The position numbers were made by a program, and so were the translations under genes. This document shows positions 53,720 through 63,824 of a stretch of DNA of 64,000 nucleotides, in pieces; position 1 is the first letter of the stretch, and every line of letters starts with the position of its first letter. The DNA is from Enterobacter cloacae. Its GTDB lineage: Bacteria > Pseudomonadota > Gammaproteobacteria > Enterobacterales > Enterobacteriaceae. The DNA lies in assembly GCA_014169315.1 (NCBI GenBank), contig AP022133.1:1-64000 (forward strand), in the 5' to 3' direction. The notes under the pieces are model-generated. The model did no database searches, was not told where the DNA came from, and saw nothing but the letters and a program-made list of their open reading frames with translations.

Positions 53720-53813
53720 TGGCGGAGATCACAGGAGTCGAACCTGCCCGGGAACGCTGGCGTCCCCAACTGGATTTGAAGTCCAGCCACCTCACCGGAG
53801 ATGACGATCTTCC
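53720..53813 (-). tRNA. selC: Selenocysteine tRNA (anticodon UCA)
   Basis: The minus strand reads GGAAGATCGTCATCTCCGG..., anticodon TCA at 53777-53779 within CTTCAAA, a long variable arm with an 8-bp stem (GGGGACGC/GCGTTCCC) and an encoded GCCA end. It is 94 bases long against 95 in E. coli. The 3' strand of the acceptor stem is GATCTCC where E. coli has GATCTTCC, so one pairing base is missing. The accessory block begins at its 3' end, as at many selC islands. Confidence 0.93.
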
Positions 53814-54037
53814 GCGCCTGCATTGCTACATGGAGGCGGGGCGCATTATAGCTACTTTCAGGCATTTACCACATACCAAAACACACTTTTTTCACCTCTC
53901 TTTTGACCTGCACACGGTCATTTCAGTTAATTCCTAAGAAAATCCTCAAGTTAGACCTTCGTGCTGAGTGACTTTTACCGCGATCACAAAAAACAAGAAA
54001 CGTAATCGGCTAACCAGAAAACGCAATACCCGCTCCT

Positions 54038-54070
54038 GAAACAATGGTTTAAAAACGAGAAACCGGTTTC
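54038..54070 (+). promoter_or_regulatory. Tandem LacI-type operator-like sites before yicJI
   Basis: GAAACCGGTTTC (54059-54070) is a perfect palindrome with the central CG typical of LacI/GalR operators. GAAACAATGGTTT (54038-54050) is a looser copy. They lie 32 bases before yicJ. The rest of the 288 bases between selC and yicJ holds the selC promoter side and no gene. Confidence 0.5.
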
Positions 54071-54101
54071 AGCGCCTCCTACAGCGTGAGGGATAAAAAA
54101 G

Positions 54102-55493
54102 ATGAGCGACGTATTGTCCGTAAAAGAGAAGATTGGCTACGGTATGGGTGATGCCGCCAGCCACATCATTTTTGATAACGTCATGTTGTACATGATGTTT
54201 TTCTATACTGATATCTTCGGCATTCCCGCCGGATTTGTCGGTACCATGTTCCTGCTGGCGCGTGCGCTGGATGCCATTTCCGACCCGTGCATGGGTCTGA
54301 TTGCCGACCGCACCCGCAGCCGCTGGGGCAAGTTCCGCCCGTGGATTTTGTTCGGGGCCATCCCGTTCGGCATCGTCTGCGTGCTGGCGTACACCACGCC
54401 AGACCTCAGCCACAACGGCAAACTGATTTACGCCGCGGTGACCTACACGCTGCTGACCCTGCTTTATACCGTGGTCAACATCCCTTACTGCGCGCTGGGT
54501 GGCGTCATTACCAACGACCCGACGCAGCGTATCTCCCTGCAGTCCTGGCGCTTTGTGCTGGCAACGGCAGGCGGCATGCTCTCCACGGTGCTGATGATGC
54601 CGCTGGTGAACCTGATTGGCGGCGAAGATAAAGCCTTTGGCTTCCAGGGCGGGATTGCCGTGCTGTCGGTGGTGGCGTTCCTGATGCTGGCCTTCTGCTT
54701 CTTTACCACTAAAGAGCGTATCCAGGTGCCGCCGAGCACCACCTCCATGCGGGAAGATCTGCGCGACATCTGGTGCAACGACCAGTGGCGCATCGTGGGT
54801 GTGCTCACCATCCTCAATATCCTCGCCGTCTGCGTGCGCGGTGGGGCGATGATGTACTACTGCACCTGGATCATGGGCTCGCCGGAAATCTTCGTCGCGT
54901 TCCTTACCACCTACTGTGTCGGCAACCTGATCGGCTCCGCGCTGGCAAAACCGCTTACCGACTGGAAATGCAAAGTCAGCATCTTCTGGTGGACTAATGC
55001 CGCTCTGGCAGTGGTCAGCGTGGCGATGTTCTTCGTGCCAATGCATGCCAGCGTGGTGATGTTCGCCTTTATCTTCGTCATTGGCGTGCTGCACCAGCTG
55101 GTGACGCCAATCCAGTGGGTGATGATGTCCGACACCGTCGATTACGGCGAATGGACCAACGGCAAACGCCTGACCGGCATCAGCTTTGCAGGCACCTTGT
55201 TCGTGCTGAAGCTGGGCCTGGCACTGGGCGGCGCGTTGATTGGCTGGATGCTGGCAGGTGGCGGTTATGACGCCGCAGCCAAAACCCAGAACAGTGCCAC
55301 CATCAGCATCATTATCGGTCTGTTCACGCTGGTTCCGGCGGCCTGCTACGTGCTGAGCGCCATCATCGCCAAACGTTATTACACGCTGAAAACCCCCTTC
55401 CTGACCAGAGTCATGGGCGAGCTGGCGCAGGGCGCGCACCGCAATCAGCAGGAATTTGAAAACCTGTCGATCAGCAAAGAATTACAGAACTAA
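54102..55493 (+). CDS. yicJ: YicJ, GPH-family sugar:cation symporter
   Basis: The 463-residue protein (460 in E. coli) belongs to the glycoside-pentoside-hexuronide symporters, with 12 predicted helices. The family start is KIGYGMGDAASHIIFDNVMLYMMFFYTD, and DRTRSRWGKFRPW follows helix 2. It likely imports isoprimeverose-like alpha-xylosides for YicI. yicI starts 12 bases after its stop, so the two form an operon. Confidence 0.94.
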   Translation: MSDVLSVKEKIGYGMGDAASHIIFDNVMLYMMFFYTDIFGIPAGFVGTMFLLARALDAISDPCMGLIADRTRSRWGKFRPWILFGAIPFGIVCVLAYTTPDLSHNGKLIYAAVTYTLLTLLYTVVNIPYCALGGVITNDPTQRISLQSWRFVLATAGGMLSTVLMMPLVNLIGGEDKAFGFQGGIAVLSVVAFLMLAFCFFTTKERIQVPPSTTSMREDLRDIWCNDQWRIVGVLTILNILAVCVRGGAMMYYCTWIMGSPEIFVAFLTTYCVGNLIGSALAKPLTDWKCKVSIFWWTNAALAVVSVAMFFVPMHASVVMFAFIFVIGVLHQLVTPIQWVMMSDTVDYGEWTNGKRLTGISFAGTLFVLKLGLALGGALIGWMLAGGGYDAAAKTQNSATISIIIGLFTLVPAACYVLSAIIAKRYYTLKTPFLTRVMGELAQGAHRNQQEFENLSISKELQN

Positions 55494-55505
55494 GAGGATG
55501 AGAGC

Positions 55506-57824
55506 ATGAAAATCAGTGATGGAAACTGGCTTATTCAACCGGGTCTGGAGGTAACCTGCCCGGTGCAGGTGTTCGACGTGGAGCAACAGGGTAATGACCT
55601 GGTGGTCTGGGTTGCACCGCGAGACGTGCGCGAACGGACCTGGCAGCTCGATACATTGATGTTCACGGTTCGTCTGTTTGCCCCGCAGGAAGGGATTGTT
55701 GGAGTGCGCATTGAGCACTTCCAGGGCGCACTGAATAACGGCCCACACTATCCACTGAATGTCCTGAAAGACGTGAAGGTTGAGATTGAAAATAACGCGG
55801 AATTTGCCGAGCTGAAAAGTGGCAATATCAGCGTGCGCGTCACCAAAGGTGAGTTCTGGGCGCTGGATTTCCTGCGCGACGGCCAGCGTATTACCGGCAG
55901 CCAGCTGAAAAACAACGGCTACGTGCAGGACGGCAACACCGATCGTAACTATATGTTTGAGCGTCTGGATCTGGGCGTGGGCGAAACGGTCTACGGCCTG
56001 GGCGAACGCTTTACCGCGCTGGTGCGCAACGGTCAGACGGTCGAAACCTGGAACCGCGATGGTGGTACCAGTACCGAACAGTCGTACAAAAACATCCCGT
56101 TCTACCTCACCAACCGTGGCTACGGCGTGCTGGTCAACCACCCGGAAAACGTGTCGTTTGAAATCGGCTCCGAGAAAGTCTCCAAAGTGCAGTTCAGCGT
56201 GGAAGGCGAGTATCTCGAATATTTCGTGATCGACGGCCCGACGCCGAAAGCGGTGCTGAACCGCTATACGCAGTTCACCGGGCGTCCGGCGCTGCCGCCT
56301 GCGTGGTCGTTCGGCCTGTGGCTGACCACCTCGTTCACCACCAACTACGACGAAGCCACGGTGAACAGCTTTATCGACGGCATGGCCGGGCGCAACCTGC
56401 CGCTGCACGTCTTCCACTTCGACTGCTTCTGGATGAAGGCGTTCCAGTGGTGCGATTTTGAATGGGACCCGGTGACCTTCCCGGATCCGGAAGGCATGAT
56501 CCGTCGCCTGAAAGCGAAAGGGCTGAAGATCTGCGTGTGGATCAACCCGTACATCGGCCAGAAATCGCCAATATTTAAGGCGCTGAAAGAGAAGGGCTAC
56601 CTGCTCAAGCGCCCGGACGGCTCCCTGTGGCAGTGGGATAAGTGGCAGCCGGGGCTGGCGATCTATGACTTCACCAACCCGGAAGCGTGCCAGTGGTATG
56701 CCAGCAAGCTGAAAGGCCTGGTGGATATCGGTGTCGACTGCTTCAAGACCGATTTCGGTGAGCGCATCCCGACGGATGTCCGGTGGTTTGACGGCGCTGA
56801 CCCGCAGAAGATGCACAACCACTACGCCTACATCTATAACGCGCTGGTGTGGAACGTGCTGAAAGAGACGGTGGGCGAAGATGAAGCGGTGCTGTTTGCC
56901 CGCTCGGCGTCCGTCGGGGCGCAACAGTTCCCGGTTCACTGGGGCGGCGACTGCTATGCCAACTACGAATCAATGGCTGAAAGCCTGCGCGGCGGGCTGT
57001 CGATTGGCCTGTCCGGCTTTGGTTTCTGGAGCCACGATATCGGCGGGTTCGAAAACACTGCCCCGGCGCACGTTTACAAACGCTGGTGTGCGTTCGGGCT
57101 GCTCTCCAGCCACAGCCGCCTGCACGGCAGCAAATCCTACCGTGTGCCGTGGGCGTATGATGACGAGTCATGCGACGTCGTACGTCACTTCACCCAGCTG
57201 AAATGCCAGATGATGCCGTACCTGTACCGTCAGGCGGCGCTGGCGCGCGAGTGCGGCACGCCGATGCTGCGTGCGATGATACTGGAGTTCCCGGACGATC
57301 CAGCGTGCGATTACCTCGACCGCCAGTACATGCTGGGGGATTCAGTGCTGGTTGCGCCGGTATTCTCCGAAGCGGGTGACGTGCAGTTCTACCTGCCGGA
57401 AGGACGCTGGACGCACCTGTGGCACAACGATGAAATCCAGGGCAGCCGCTGGCATAAACAGCAGCATGGTTTCCAGAGCCTGCCGGTCTACGTGCGTGAC
57501 AACACCCTGCTGGCGCTGGGCAATAATAACCAGAAACCGGACTATGCGTGGAACGAGGGCACAACCTTCCAGCTGTTTAACCTGAGCGATGGCGCAACGG
57601 CAATCAGCGAAGTGCCTGCGGCGGACGGTTCGGTGGTATTTACGCTGAAAGCGACACGCCAGGGCGACACGGTGATCCTCCAGGGCGAAGGCGAGGCGCA
57701 AAACTGGTCGGTCTGTTTGCGTAACGTGCAGCAGGTCAGCGAAGTGAAAGGTGGTTCCCATGCCGGTAGCGAGTGGGGCGTGGTGGTGAAAGCGCAGGGG
57801 AATGAGATTGTGATCCATCTCTGA
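55506..57824 (+). CDS. yicI: Alpha-xylosidase YicI, GH31
   Basis: YicI releases xylose from alpha-xylosides such as isoprimeverose. It is 772 residues, the same as E. coli. The nucleophile aspartate lies in [11 protein letters not shown] (about residue 416) and the acid/base aspartate in [13 protein letters not shown] (about 482). An N-terminal beta-sandwich precedes the barrel. It is in an operon with yicJ; the downstream REP-like palindrome is split by an IS481 element. Confidence 0.96.
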   Translation: MKISDGNWLIQPGLEVTCPVQVFDVEQQGNDLVVWVAPRDVRERTWQLDTLMFTVRLFAPQEGIVGVRIEHFQGALNNGPHYPLNVLKDVKVEIENNAEFAELKSGNISVRVTKGEFWALDFLRDGQRITGSQLKNNGYVQDGNTDRNYMFERLDLGVGETVYGLGERFTALVRNGQTVETWNRDGGTSTEQSYKNIPFYLTNRGYGVLVNHPENVSFEIGSEKVSKVQFSVEGEYLEYFVIDGPTPKAVLNRYTQFTGRPALPPAWSFGLWLTTSFTTNYDEATVNSFIDGMAGRNLPLHVFHFDCFWMKAFQWCDFEWDPVTFPDPEGMIRRLKAKGLKICVWINPYIGQKSPIFKALKEKGYLLKRPDGSLWQWDKWQPGLAIYDFTNPEACQWYASKLKGLVDIGVDCFKTDFGERIPTDVRWFDGADPQKMHNHYAYIYNALVWNVLKETVGEDEAVLFARSASVGAQQFPVHWGGDCYANYESMAESLRGGLSIGLSGFGFWSHDIGGFENTAPAHVYKRWCAFGLLSSHSRLHGSKSYRVPWAYDDESCDVVRHFTQLKCQMMPYLYRQAALARECGTPMLRAMILEFPDDPACDYLDRQYMLGDSVLVAPVFSEAGDVQFYLPEGRWTHLWHNDEIQGSRWHKQQHGFQSLPVYVRDNTLLALGNNNQKPDYAWNEGTTFQLFNLSDGATAISEVPAADGSVVFTLKATRQGDTVILQGEGEAQNWSVCLRNVQQVSEVKGGSHAGSEWGVVVKAQGNEIVIHL

Positions 57825-57827
57825 GCC

Positions 57828-57884
57828 CCCTCATCTTCTCCCCAAAGGGGCGAGGGAATGGTTTACTCCCTCTCCCTGTTAGGG
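57828..57884. repeat. REP-like palindromes, left part, split by IS481 copy 2
   Basis: A first hairpin CCCCCTCATCTTCTCCCC / GGGGCGAGGG spans 57827-57856. A second, CCCTCTCCCT-gtt-AGGG at 57868-57884, continues after the element at 59175 as AGAGGG CTGGGGTGAGGG. The target duplication TAGGG is 57880-57884 and 59170-59174. Confidence 0.75.
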
Positions 57885-59169
57885 TGTACAGTCCGGGGAC
57901 ATAGTGAACACTTGTTCGGGGACATGGTAGACACTTACAACTAAGGCATAAGAACCCGTTTATGGAGTCACTTATGCCCTGGGATGCGAGAGATACCATG
58001 TCATTACGTACCGAGTTTGTTTTGTTCGCCTCGCAGGACGGGGCGAACATCCGTTCCCTGTGCCGTCACTACGGCATTTCGCCTGCCACTGGCTATAAGT
58101 GGCTTCAGCGCTGGGCTCAGGAAGGCGCATCCGGCCTTCTGGACCGGCCCCGTATACCTCATCATTCCCCGAACCGCTCATCTGATGACATCACAGCTCT
58201 TCTGCGCATGGCACATGACCGTCATGAACGCTGGGGCGCACGCAAGATTAAGCGCTGGCTGGAAGACCTGGGGCACTGCATGCCCGCTTTCAGCACCGTC
58301 CATAACCTGATGGCCCGCCACGGTCTGCTGCCGGGCGTTTCACCGGGCATTCCGGCCTCAGGGCGGTTCGAACATGATGCGCCCAATCGCCTCTGGCAGA
58401 TGGATTTTAAGGGACACTTTCCCTTTGGTGGTGGCCGCTGTCATCCGCTCACCCTGCTGGATGACCACTCCCGCTTTTCCCTGTGCCTGGCACACTGCAC
58501 CGATGAACGGCGTGAGACCGTACAGCAGCAGCTGGTCAGCGTGTTTGAACGCTACGGTCTGCCGGACAGGATGACGATGGATAACGGAGCGCCGTGGGGC
58601 GACACCACCGGCATCTGGACGGCACTGGAGCTGTGGCTGATGCGCCTGGGTATCCGGGTGGGGCACTCCCGGCCATATCATCCGCAGACACAGGGCAAGC
58701 TGGAGCGTTTTCACCGCAGCCTGAAGGCGGAAGTGTTGCAGGGGAAGTGGTTCGCGGACAGCGGTGAACTGCAGCGTGCATTTGAACACTGGCGCACCGT
58801 CTATAACCTTGAACGACCGCACGAGGCGCTGGGTATGAACGTTCCGGCCTCCCGGTATCAGCCGTCCGCACGGCAGTACAACGGCAACACAATCCCACCG
58901 GAATACGATGAGGGGGTGATGGTCAGGAAAGTCGATATCAGCGGGAAGCTGAGCGTGAAAGGAGTCAGTCTGAGCGCAGGCAAGGCGTTCAGGGGGGAAC
59001 GGGTAGGGCTGAGGGAAACACAGGAAGACGGCTGTTATGACGTGTGGTGGTACAGCACGAAAGTGGGGGTGATCGACCTGAAGAAAAAGTCGATCACCAT
59101 AGGTAAAGGATGTTAAAAAGTGTTCACCATGTCCCCGAACACCTGTCTACCATGTCCCCGGACCGTACA
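57885..59169 (+). mobile_element. IS481-family element, copy 2
   Basis: The element is 1,285 bp, equal to copy 1, with ends TGTACAGTCCGGGGACATAG and GGGGACATGGTAG...CGTACA and the duplication TAGGG. It lies in the opposite orientation to copy 1 and about 9.4 kb from it. It is placed between yicI and yicH, whose stop codon it displaces. Confidence 0.92.
57962..59116 (+). CDS. IS481-family transposase, copy 2
   Basis: The 384-residue frame is intact and differs from copy 1 at three residues. It has the same helix-turn-helix and rve/DDE core motifs (QMDFKGHF, TMDNGAPWG, HPQTQGKLERFHRS). The near-identity of the two copies points to recent transposition or gene conversion. Confidence 0.93.
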   Translation: MESLMPWDARDTMSLRTEFVLFASQDGANIRSLCRHYGISPATGYKWLQRWAQEGASGLLDRPRIPHHSPNRSSDDITALLRMAHDRHERWGARKIKRWLEDLGHCMPAFSTVHNLMARHGLLPGVSPGIPASGRFEHDAPNRLWQMDFKGHFPFGGGRCHPLTLLDDHSRFSLCLAHCTDERRETVQQQLVSVFERYGLPDRMTMDNGAPWGDTTGIWTALELWLMRLGIRVGHSRPYHPQTQGKLERFHRSLKAEVLQGKWFADSGELQRAFEHWRTVYNLERPHEALGMNVPASRYQPSARQYNGNTIPPEYDEGVMVRKVDISGKLSVKGVSLSAGKAFRGERVGLRETQEDGCYDVWWYSTKVGVIDLKKKSITIGKGC

Positions 59170-60884
59170 TAGGGAGAGGGCTGGGGTGAGGGCGGAGCCG
59201 CCGGAACGGTTGTCACCACGCCACCGGTCATCACCTGCTGCACCTGCTGTTTATCCATATTCGCCGCGTTCAGCTTGCCGTTCACCGTTGGCTTCAGTGG
59301 TGCGTTTGCCTGCACGCTGCCAGTCGCGGTCAGCTGAATATTGCCATCTCCCGTAACAGGCAATGCTGGCCAGCCCCACTGGTTAATGATATTCAGCGGC
59401 ACACCGCGCCCGTTCAGGCTCACGGTGGTTTGTCGTTGTGGCAGTTGCGAAACCGTCGCGGTAGCTTCCAGGATCCCTTTCTCGGTAAAAGCGCTGAGCT
59501 CGGTAATATTGACCGTCGACGCGTTGGCATTCAACGACAGCGACGGGCGACGCACGTCCACGCGGTTAAACGTCGCCGCCGCGCCGTTCAATGTGGCGTT
59601 GCCACCCCAAACGCCCCACTGCCGGTCTTTTACCACCTGCAGGTTCGCGCCGTAACCATCAAGAGAGGTAATTTGCCACGGGAAGGCCGGGTCGATATCA
59701 ATCACCAGGTTACGACTCAGGCCGAATTTTTTCAGCGTCACGCTGTTTAGCCATTCGGGTAGCGGATCCATCCACAGCGTTTTCCAGTTCTGTGGCAGGG
59801 TGTATTCCAGACCCGCGATGGCGGCATCGTCCAGCTCCAGCGCTTTACCGTCGCGCAGCCAGTTGCCGGAGGTGCGCACCATACCGCCTTCCCAGCGTGA
59901 GGTGAACTGGCGCAGCGCCACGCCCTGCGGGGAGAATTCCGCATTCAGGATCGGGTCGAAAAGATGCACTGAGCCATAGATAAATTCGCTGGCATTCATG
60001 GACAAACGTCCCTCCTGACTCTGCCAGTCGCCTTTGCTCAGCGTCATGTTACGCAGGCTTAAATCGAGGTCGGTAACCGCCCAGTCCGGCCCCTGGAGGC
60101 TGGCATCGGTGACTTCCAGCCGCCCAATCTGCAGGGAGGGCAGTGTGGTAATGGGAGTGAAGAAATCCATCAGCGACTTATCGCTCTGCAGGCGGGTCTC
60201 ATTCAGGCGCAGGGTGTCGATGATCCAGCTACCATCCGCATTGCGCAGGGCAGAGCCCGTGAGCGAGCCGCGCGCCATATCGGCCCCGATGGTATTCAGC
60301 ACCACCTCTTTGCCGTTGATCTGGCCCTGAATCAGCACATTACTGGCCGGAACACCGTTGAGGGTGAGTGAGCCTGCGCTCATCTGGATTTGTGCGTTTT
60401 GACCCAGCACGTTACCTGCTTCAGGCTGCCACGGGCTGACGCCACCCGTGACTTTTTGGGCGCTTAAATCCCACTCTGTATTGGGGCTGTTAAAGGCCAT
60501 GTTGTCCAGTTGCAGACGGTCTGCCTGGAAGGGCAGCGGTGCGGTTTGCGGAGAGAGGTTCAGCGTGCCATCAGACAGGGTGATGGTGTCCATATGCAGC
60601 GGGTCGGTAAACTGGCGGCTGCTTAAACCAATATCGACCTTTTTCGCAACCAGCGTGGCGGGTTTGCCATCACGGCCAAAGGTGACGTTTTCCAGAATGA
60701 TGTGGGAAGGCGATGAAAAGCGGTGATCCATCAGGTCAAAATTGAGTTCGTAATCGGTATTCACCGTTACCCAACTGCTGACCTGTGACGCGCCCCAGCG
60801 GGTCTGGAGCAGGATATAGAGCGCCAGCACCACAATGAGCAGGGCTACCAGAAGATAGACGAGTAGCTTTCCAATAAATTTCAT
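59124..60884 (-). CDS. yicH: YicH, AsmA-family protein with IS-altered C-terminus
   Basis: YicH is an AsmA-like envelope protein with one N-terminal helix (MKFIGKLLVYLLVALLIVV) and a long periplasmic beta-rich body. It is 586 residues against 569 in E. coli. ATG 60884 is preferred to 60908. The C-terminus after GGVVTTVPAA is read from a REP-like repeat (PPSPQPSP) and then 15 residues of the IS481 end (YVRSGDMVDRCSGTW). Without the IS the frame would stop at TAA inside the repeat. Confidence 0.9.
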   Translation of the reverse strand: MKFIGKLLVYLLVALLIVVLALYILLQTRWGASQVSSWVTVNTDYELNFDLMDHRFSSPSHIILENVTFGRDGKPATLVAKKVDIGLSSRQFTDPLHMDTITLSDGTLNLSPQTAPLPFQADRLQLDNMAFNSPNTEWDLSAQKVTGGVSPWQPEAGNVLGQNAQIQMSAGSLTLNGVPASNVLIQGQINGKEVVLNTIGADMARGSLTGSALRNADGSWIIDTLRLNETRLQSDKSLMDFFTPITTLPSLQIGRLEVTDASLQGPDWAVTDLDLSLRNMTLSKGDWQSQEGRLSMNASEFIYGSVHLFDPILNAEFSPQGVALRQFTSRWEGGMVRTSGNWLRDGKALELDDAAIAGLEYTLPQNWKTLWMDPLPEWLNSVTLKKFGLSRNLVIDIDPAFPWQITSLDGYGANLQVVKDRQWGVWGGNATLNGAAATFNRVDVRRPSLSLNANASTVNITELSAFTEKGILEATATVSQLPQRQTTVSLNGRGVPLNIINQWGWPALPVTGDGNIQLTATGSVQANAPLKPTVNGKLNAANMDKQQVQQVMTGGVVTTVPAAPPSPQPSPYVRSGDMVDRCSGTW

Positions 60885-61003
60885 GGTCTTCCATCCCGCA
60901 AAACGCACATAAAGGAGTTATGCACGATTTATGCGCAATCCTCAAGGCGGGAATGGCGTAATAAGATGTCACGGCAGGCATTGACAGCCTGCCGTGATGA
61001 CGA

Positions 61004-62395
61004 TCAATTTTTTTCAGGCGGGAAAACGAGGTTCAGTACGATAGCGGTGATACCCCCTGCCGCGATGCCGGAAGAGAGCAGGTTTTTCACCCAGTCCGGA
61101 GCAAACTGCAGGATCAGCGGTTGCTGGGAAACGCCCAGACCAACGGCCAGTGACAGCGCAATAATCATAATTGCGCGACGGTTCAGCGGCTCGCGGGAGA
61201 CGATACGCACGCCTGAGGCCGCAATCGTCCCGAACATCACCAGCGTCGCGCCGCCCAGTACCGGTTCAGGGATGTGCTGGACAAAGCCGCTCACCGCCGG
61301 GAACAGGCCGAGGACGATCAGCATCAGCGCAACCACAAAACCGACGTAACGGCTGGCAACGCCGGTCAACTGGATCACCCCGTTGTTCTGGCCGAAGCAG
61401 GAGTTCGGGAAGGTGTTGAAGACCGCAGAGACAAACGAGTTTAGCCCGTTCGCCAGCACGCCGCCCTTCAGGCGCTTCATGTATAGCGGGCCGGAAACCG
61501 GCTGCTCAGAAACGTCAGAGGTGGCCGTGATATCCCCGATGGTTTCAAGCGAGGTGATCATAAAGACCAGCATCAGTGGCAGCAGCAGACCCCAGTCAAT
61601 GCCCAGGCCGTAGTAGAGCGGAGTGGGGACGGTGATCAGTGCCGTGTTTGTGGATGCCGTGTGTTCCGGCAGCATACCCAGTGCCCATGCCAGCAGATAA
61701 CCGGCCGCCATTGCGATCACCAGCGAGGCCACGCGCAGGTAAGGGTTACGCTGACGGTTAAGCAGAATAATGATAGCCAGCACCACACCCGCCAGCAGCA
61801 GATTTTTCGGTGCGCCGAACGTGTGGTCGCTCATGGCCGCATAACCCCCGCCGATGGAGGTCAGGCCGACCTGAATCAGCGACAGGCCGATAATCATCAC
61901 CACCACGCCGGATACCAGCGGGGTGATCACGCGGCGTGCCAGGTGAAGAACGCGGGAGATAACCATTTCCGTGCAGCTTGCCAGCATCAGCGTGCCAAAG
62001 AGCGCAGCCATCATGGTCGGGACATCCGCACCACCGGTTTTCAGTGCCGTACCGCCCATGATCAGCGGTGCCACAAAGTTAAAACTGGTGCCCTGAATTG
62101 ATAACAATCCAGATCCCACCGGGCCCCACGCTTTAATTTGAATAATCGAGGCCACGCCGGAGGCAAAGAGAGACATGCTGATGATGTGCTGTGTGTCCTG
62201 AGCCGGTAAACCGAGTGCCTGGCAAATCAGCAGCGCGGGGGTGATTACCGCAACGAACATAGCCAGAAGGTGCTGGCAGGCGGCGAATAGCGTCTGCGGC
62301 AGCGGTGGTCGATCTTCAAGGCGGTAAATCAGTTCGCTATTTTGCTTCTGCGCAATCGGTTGCGCATCAGGAGACTCTATGGTGTTAACGGACAT
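61004..62395 (-). CDS. xanP: Xanthine permease XanP
   Basis: XanP is a high-affinity xanthine:proton symporter of the NAT/NCS2 family. The 463 residues equal E. coli. The NAT signature region is [23 protein letters not shown], and a conserved histidine is in [10 protein letters not shown] frame extends to 62410; ATG 62395 gives MSVNTIES, aligned with E. coli MSVSTLES. A PurR-like box lies 53 bases upstream. Confidence 0.95.
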   Translation of the reverse strand: MSVNTIESPDAQPIAQKQNSELIYRLEDRPPLPQTLFAACQHLLAMFVAVITPALLICQALGLPAQDTQHIISMSLFASGVASIIQIKAWGPVGSGLLSIQGTSFNFVAPLIMGGTALKTGGADVPTMMAALFGTLMLASCTEMVISRVLHLARRVITPLVSGVVVMIIGLSLIQVGLTSIGGGYAAMSDHTFGAPKNLLLAGVVLAIIILLNRQRNPYLRVASLVIAMAAGYLLAWALGMLPEHTASTNTALITVPTPLYYGLGIDWGLLLPLMLVFMITSLETIGDITATSDVSEQPVSGPLYMKRLKGGVLANGLNSFVSAVFNTFPNSCFGQNNGVIQLTGVASRYVGFVVALMLIVLGLFPAVSGFVQHIPEPVLGGATLVMFGTIAASGVRIVSREPLNRRAIMIIALSLAVGLGVSQQPLILQFAPDWVKNLLSSGIAAGGITAIVLNLVFPPEKN

Positions 62396-62447
62396 CGACG
62401 ACAATCCCACGGTGGAAAAGCGGGCATTTTATCTGACCATCTGGTAA

Positions 62448-62463
62448 AAGCAAACGATTGCCA
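62448..62463 (-). promoter_or_regulatory. PurR box upstream of xanP
   Basis: AAGCAAACGATTGCCA contains the perfect palindrome GCAA-ACGA-TTGC and fits the PurR consensus at all but the last fixed base. Its position before a purine transporter supports purine repression of xanP. Confidence 0.7.
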
Positions 62464-62619
62464 ACAAAAAATGACAAGAAAATCTGCTACTGCGGACAGC
62501 TTTTCTACAACCCATGAGGAAAAAAAATTACACTTTTTCCGCCGGTGGCTCATGACGAGCGCAAACCGGCCAGGATAACGCCGCGTGTGTAAGGAACACG
62601 CGCACAAAAGGAGCCTTTT

Positions 62620-63822
62620 ATGATTCATCTTGATACGTTGTCGACCCTTGTTGCCGCAACGCTGGTTTTACTGCTTGGTCGCAAGCTGGTACACAGCGTT
62701 TCCCTTCTCAAGAAGTACACTATTCCTGAACCCGTCGCCGGTGGATTGCTGGTGGCACTGGCTCTGCTGGTGCTGAAAAAAAGCATGGGCTGGGAAATCG
62801 ATTTTGATATGTCCCTGAAAGACCCGCTGATGCTGGCCTTCTTTGCCACCATCGGCCTGAATGCCAACCTGGCGAGCCTGCGTGCGGGCGGTAAAGTGCT
62901 CGGCGTGTTTTTGATTGTGGTGGTCGGGTTGCTGCTGATGCAAAACGCCATTGGTATCGGCATGGCGACGCTGCTGGGGCTGGATCCGCTGATGGGCCTG
63001 CTGGCTGGGTCAATTACTCTGTCCGGTGGACACGGTACCGGAGCGGCGTGGAGTAAGCTGTTTATCGAGCGTTATGGTTTTGAAAACGCAACGGAAGTGG
63101 CGATGGCCTGCGCAACCTTCGGCCTGGTGCTGGGCGGGTTGATTGGCGGCCCGGTGGCGCGTTATCTGGTGAAGCATTCTGCTACGCCAGACGGCAGACC
63201 AGACGATGAGCTGGTCCCCACAGCGTTTGAAAAGCCGGATGTCGGGCGCAATATCACGTCGCTGGTGTTGATTGAAACCATCGCCATGATTGCCATCTGC
63301 CTGACCGTGGGCAAAGTGGTTGCGCAATGGCTGGCGGGCTCCATGTTTGAACTGCCAACGTTTGTTTGTGTGCTGTTTATCGGGGTGATCCTCAGTAACG
63401 GTCTGGCGGTGATGGGCTTCTACCGCGTGTTTGAACGCGCCGTGTCGGTGCTTGGCAACGTTTGCCTGTCGCTGTTCCTGGCGATGGCGCTGATGAGCCT
63501 CAAACTCTGGGAGCTGGCGTCCCTGGCGCTGCCAATGGTGGCGATTCTGGCGGTTCAGGCTCTGTTTATGGCGTTGTATGCCATATTCGTGACCTGGCGC
63601 ATGATGGGTAAAAACTATGATGCGGCGGTACTGGCGGCAGGGCACTGCGGGTTTGGCCTGGGGGCAACGCCAACGGCTATCGCGAACATGCAGGCGATCA
63701 CCGAGCGGTTTGGGCCATCTCATATGGCGTTTCTGGTGGTACCGATGGTCGGTGCGTTCTTCATTGATATCGTCAACGCACTGGTGATCAAACTTTACCT
63801 GATGCTACCGATGTTTGCCTGA
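62620..63822 (+). CDS. gltS: Sodium:glutamate symporter GltS
   Basis: GltS imports glutamate with sodium. The 400 residues (401 in E. coli) form two inverted repeats of about five helices. Each has a GGHGTGAAW-type re-entrant loop: SGGHGTGAAWSKLF near residue 135 and GHCGFGLGATPTAIANMQ near 345. The ribosome site is AAGGAG. Its stop lies two bases before the recG stop on the other strand. Confidence 0.95.
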   Translation: MIHLDTLSTLVAATLVLLLGRKLVHSVSLLKKYTIPEPVAGGLLVALALLVLKKSMGWEIDFDMSLKDPLMLAFFATIGLNANLASLRAGGKVLGVFLIVVVGLLLMQNAIGIGMATLLGLDPLMGLLAGSITLSGGHGTGAAWSKLFIERYGFENATEVAMACATFGLVLGGLIGGPVARYLVKHSATPDGRPDDELVPTAFEKPDVGRNITSLVLIETIAMIAICLTVGKVVAQWLAGSMFELPTFVCVLFIGVILSNGLAVMGFYRVFERAVSVLGNVCLSLFLAMALMSLKLWELASLALPMVAILAVQALFMALYAIFVTWRMMGKNYDAAVLAAGHCGFGLGATPTAIANMQAITERFGPSHMAFLVVPMVGAFFIDIVNALVIKLYLMLPMFA

Positions 63823-63824
63823 TA

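Noticed and set aside
47162..59169. Composite transposon bounded by the two IS481 copies
   Set aside because: Each copy has its own short target duplication and its own restored palindrome, so they are independent insertions; the segment between is mostly core DNA.
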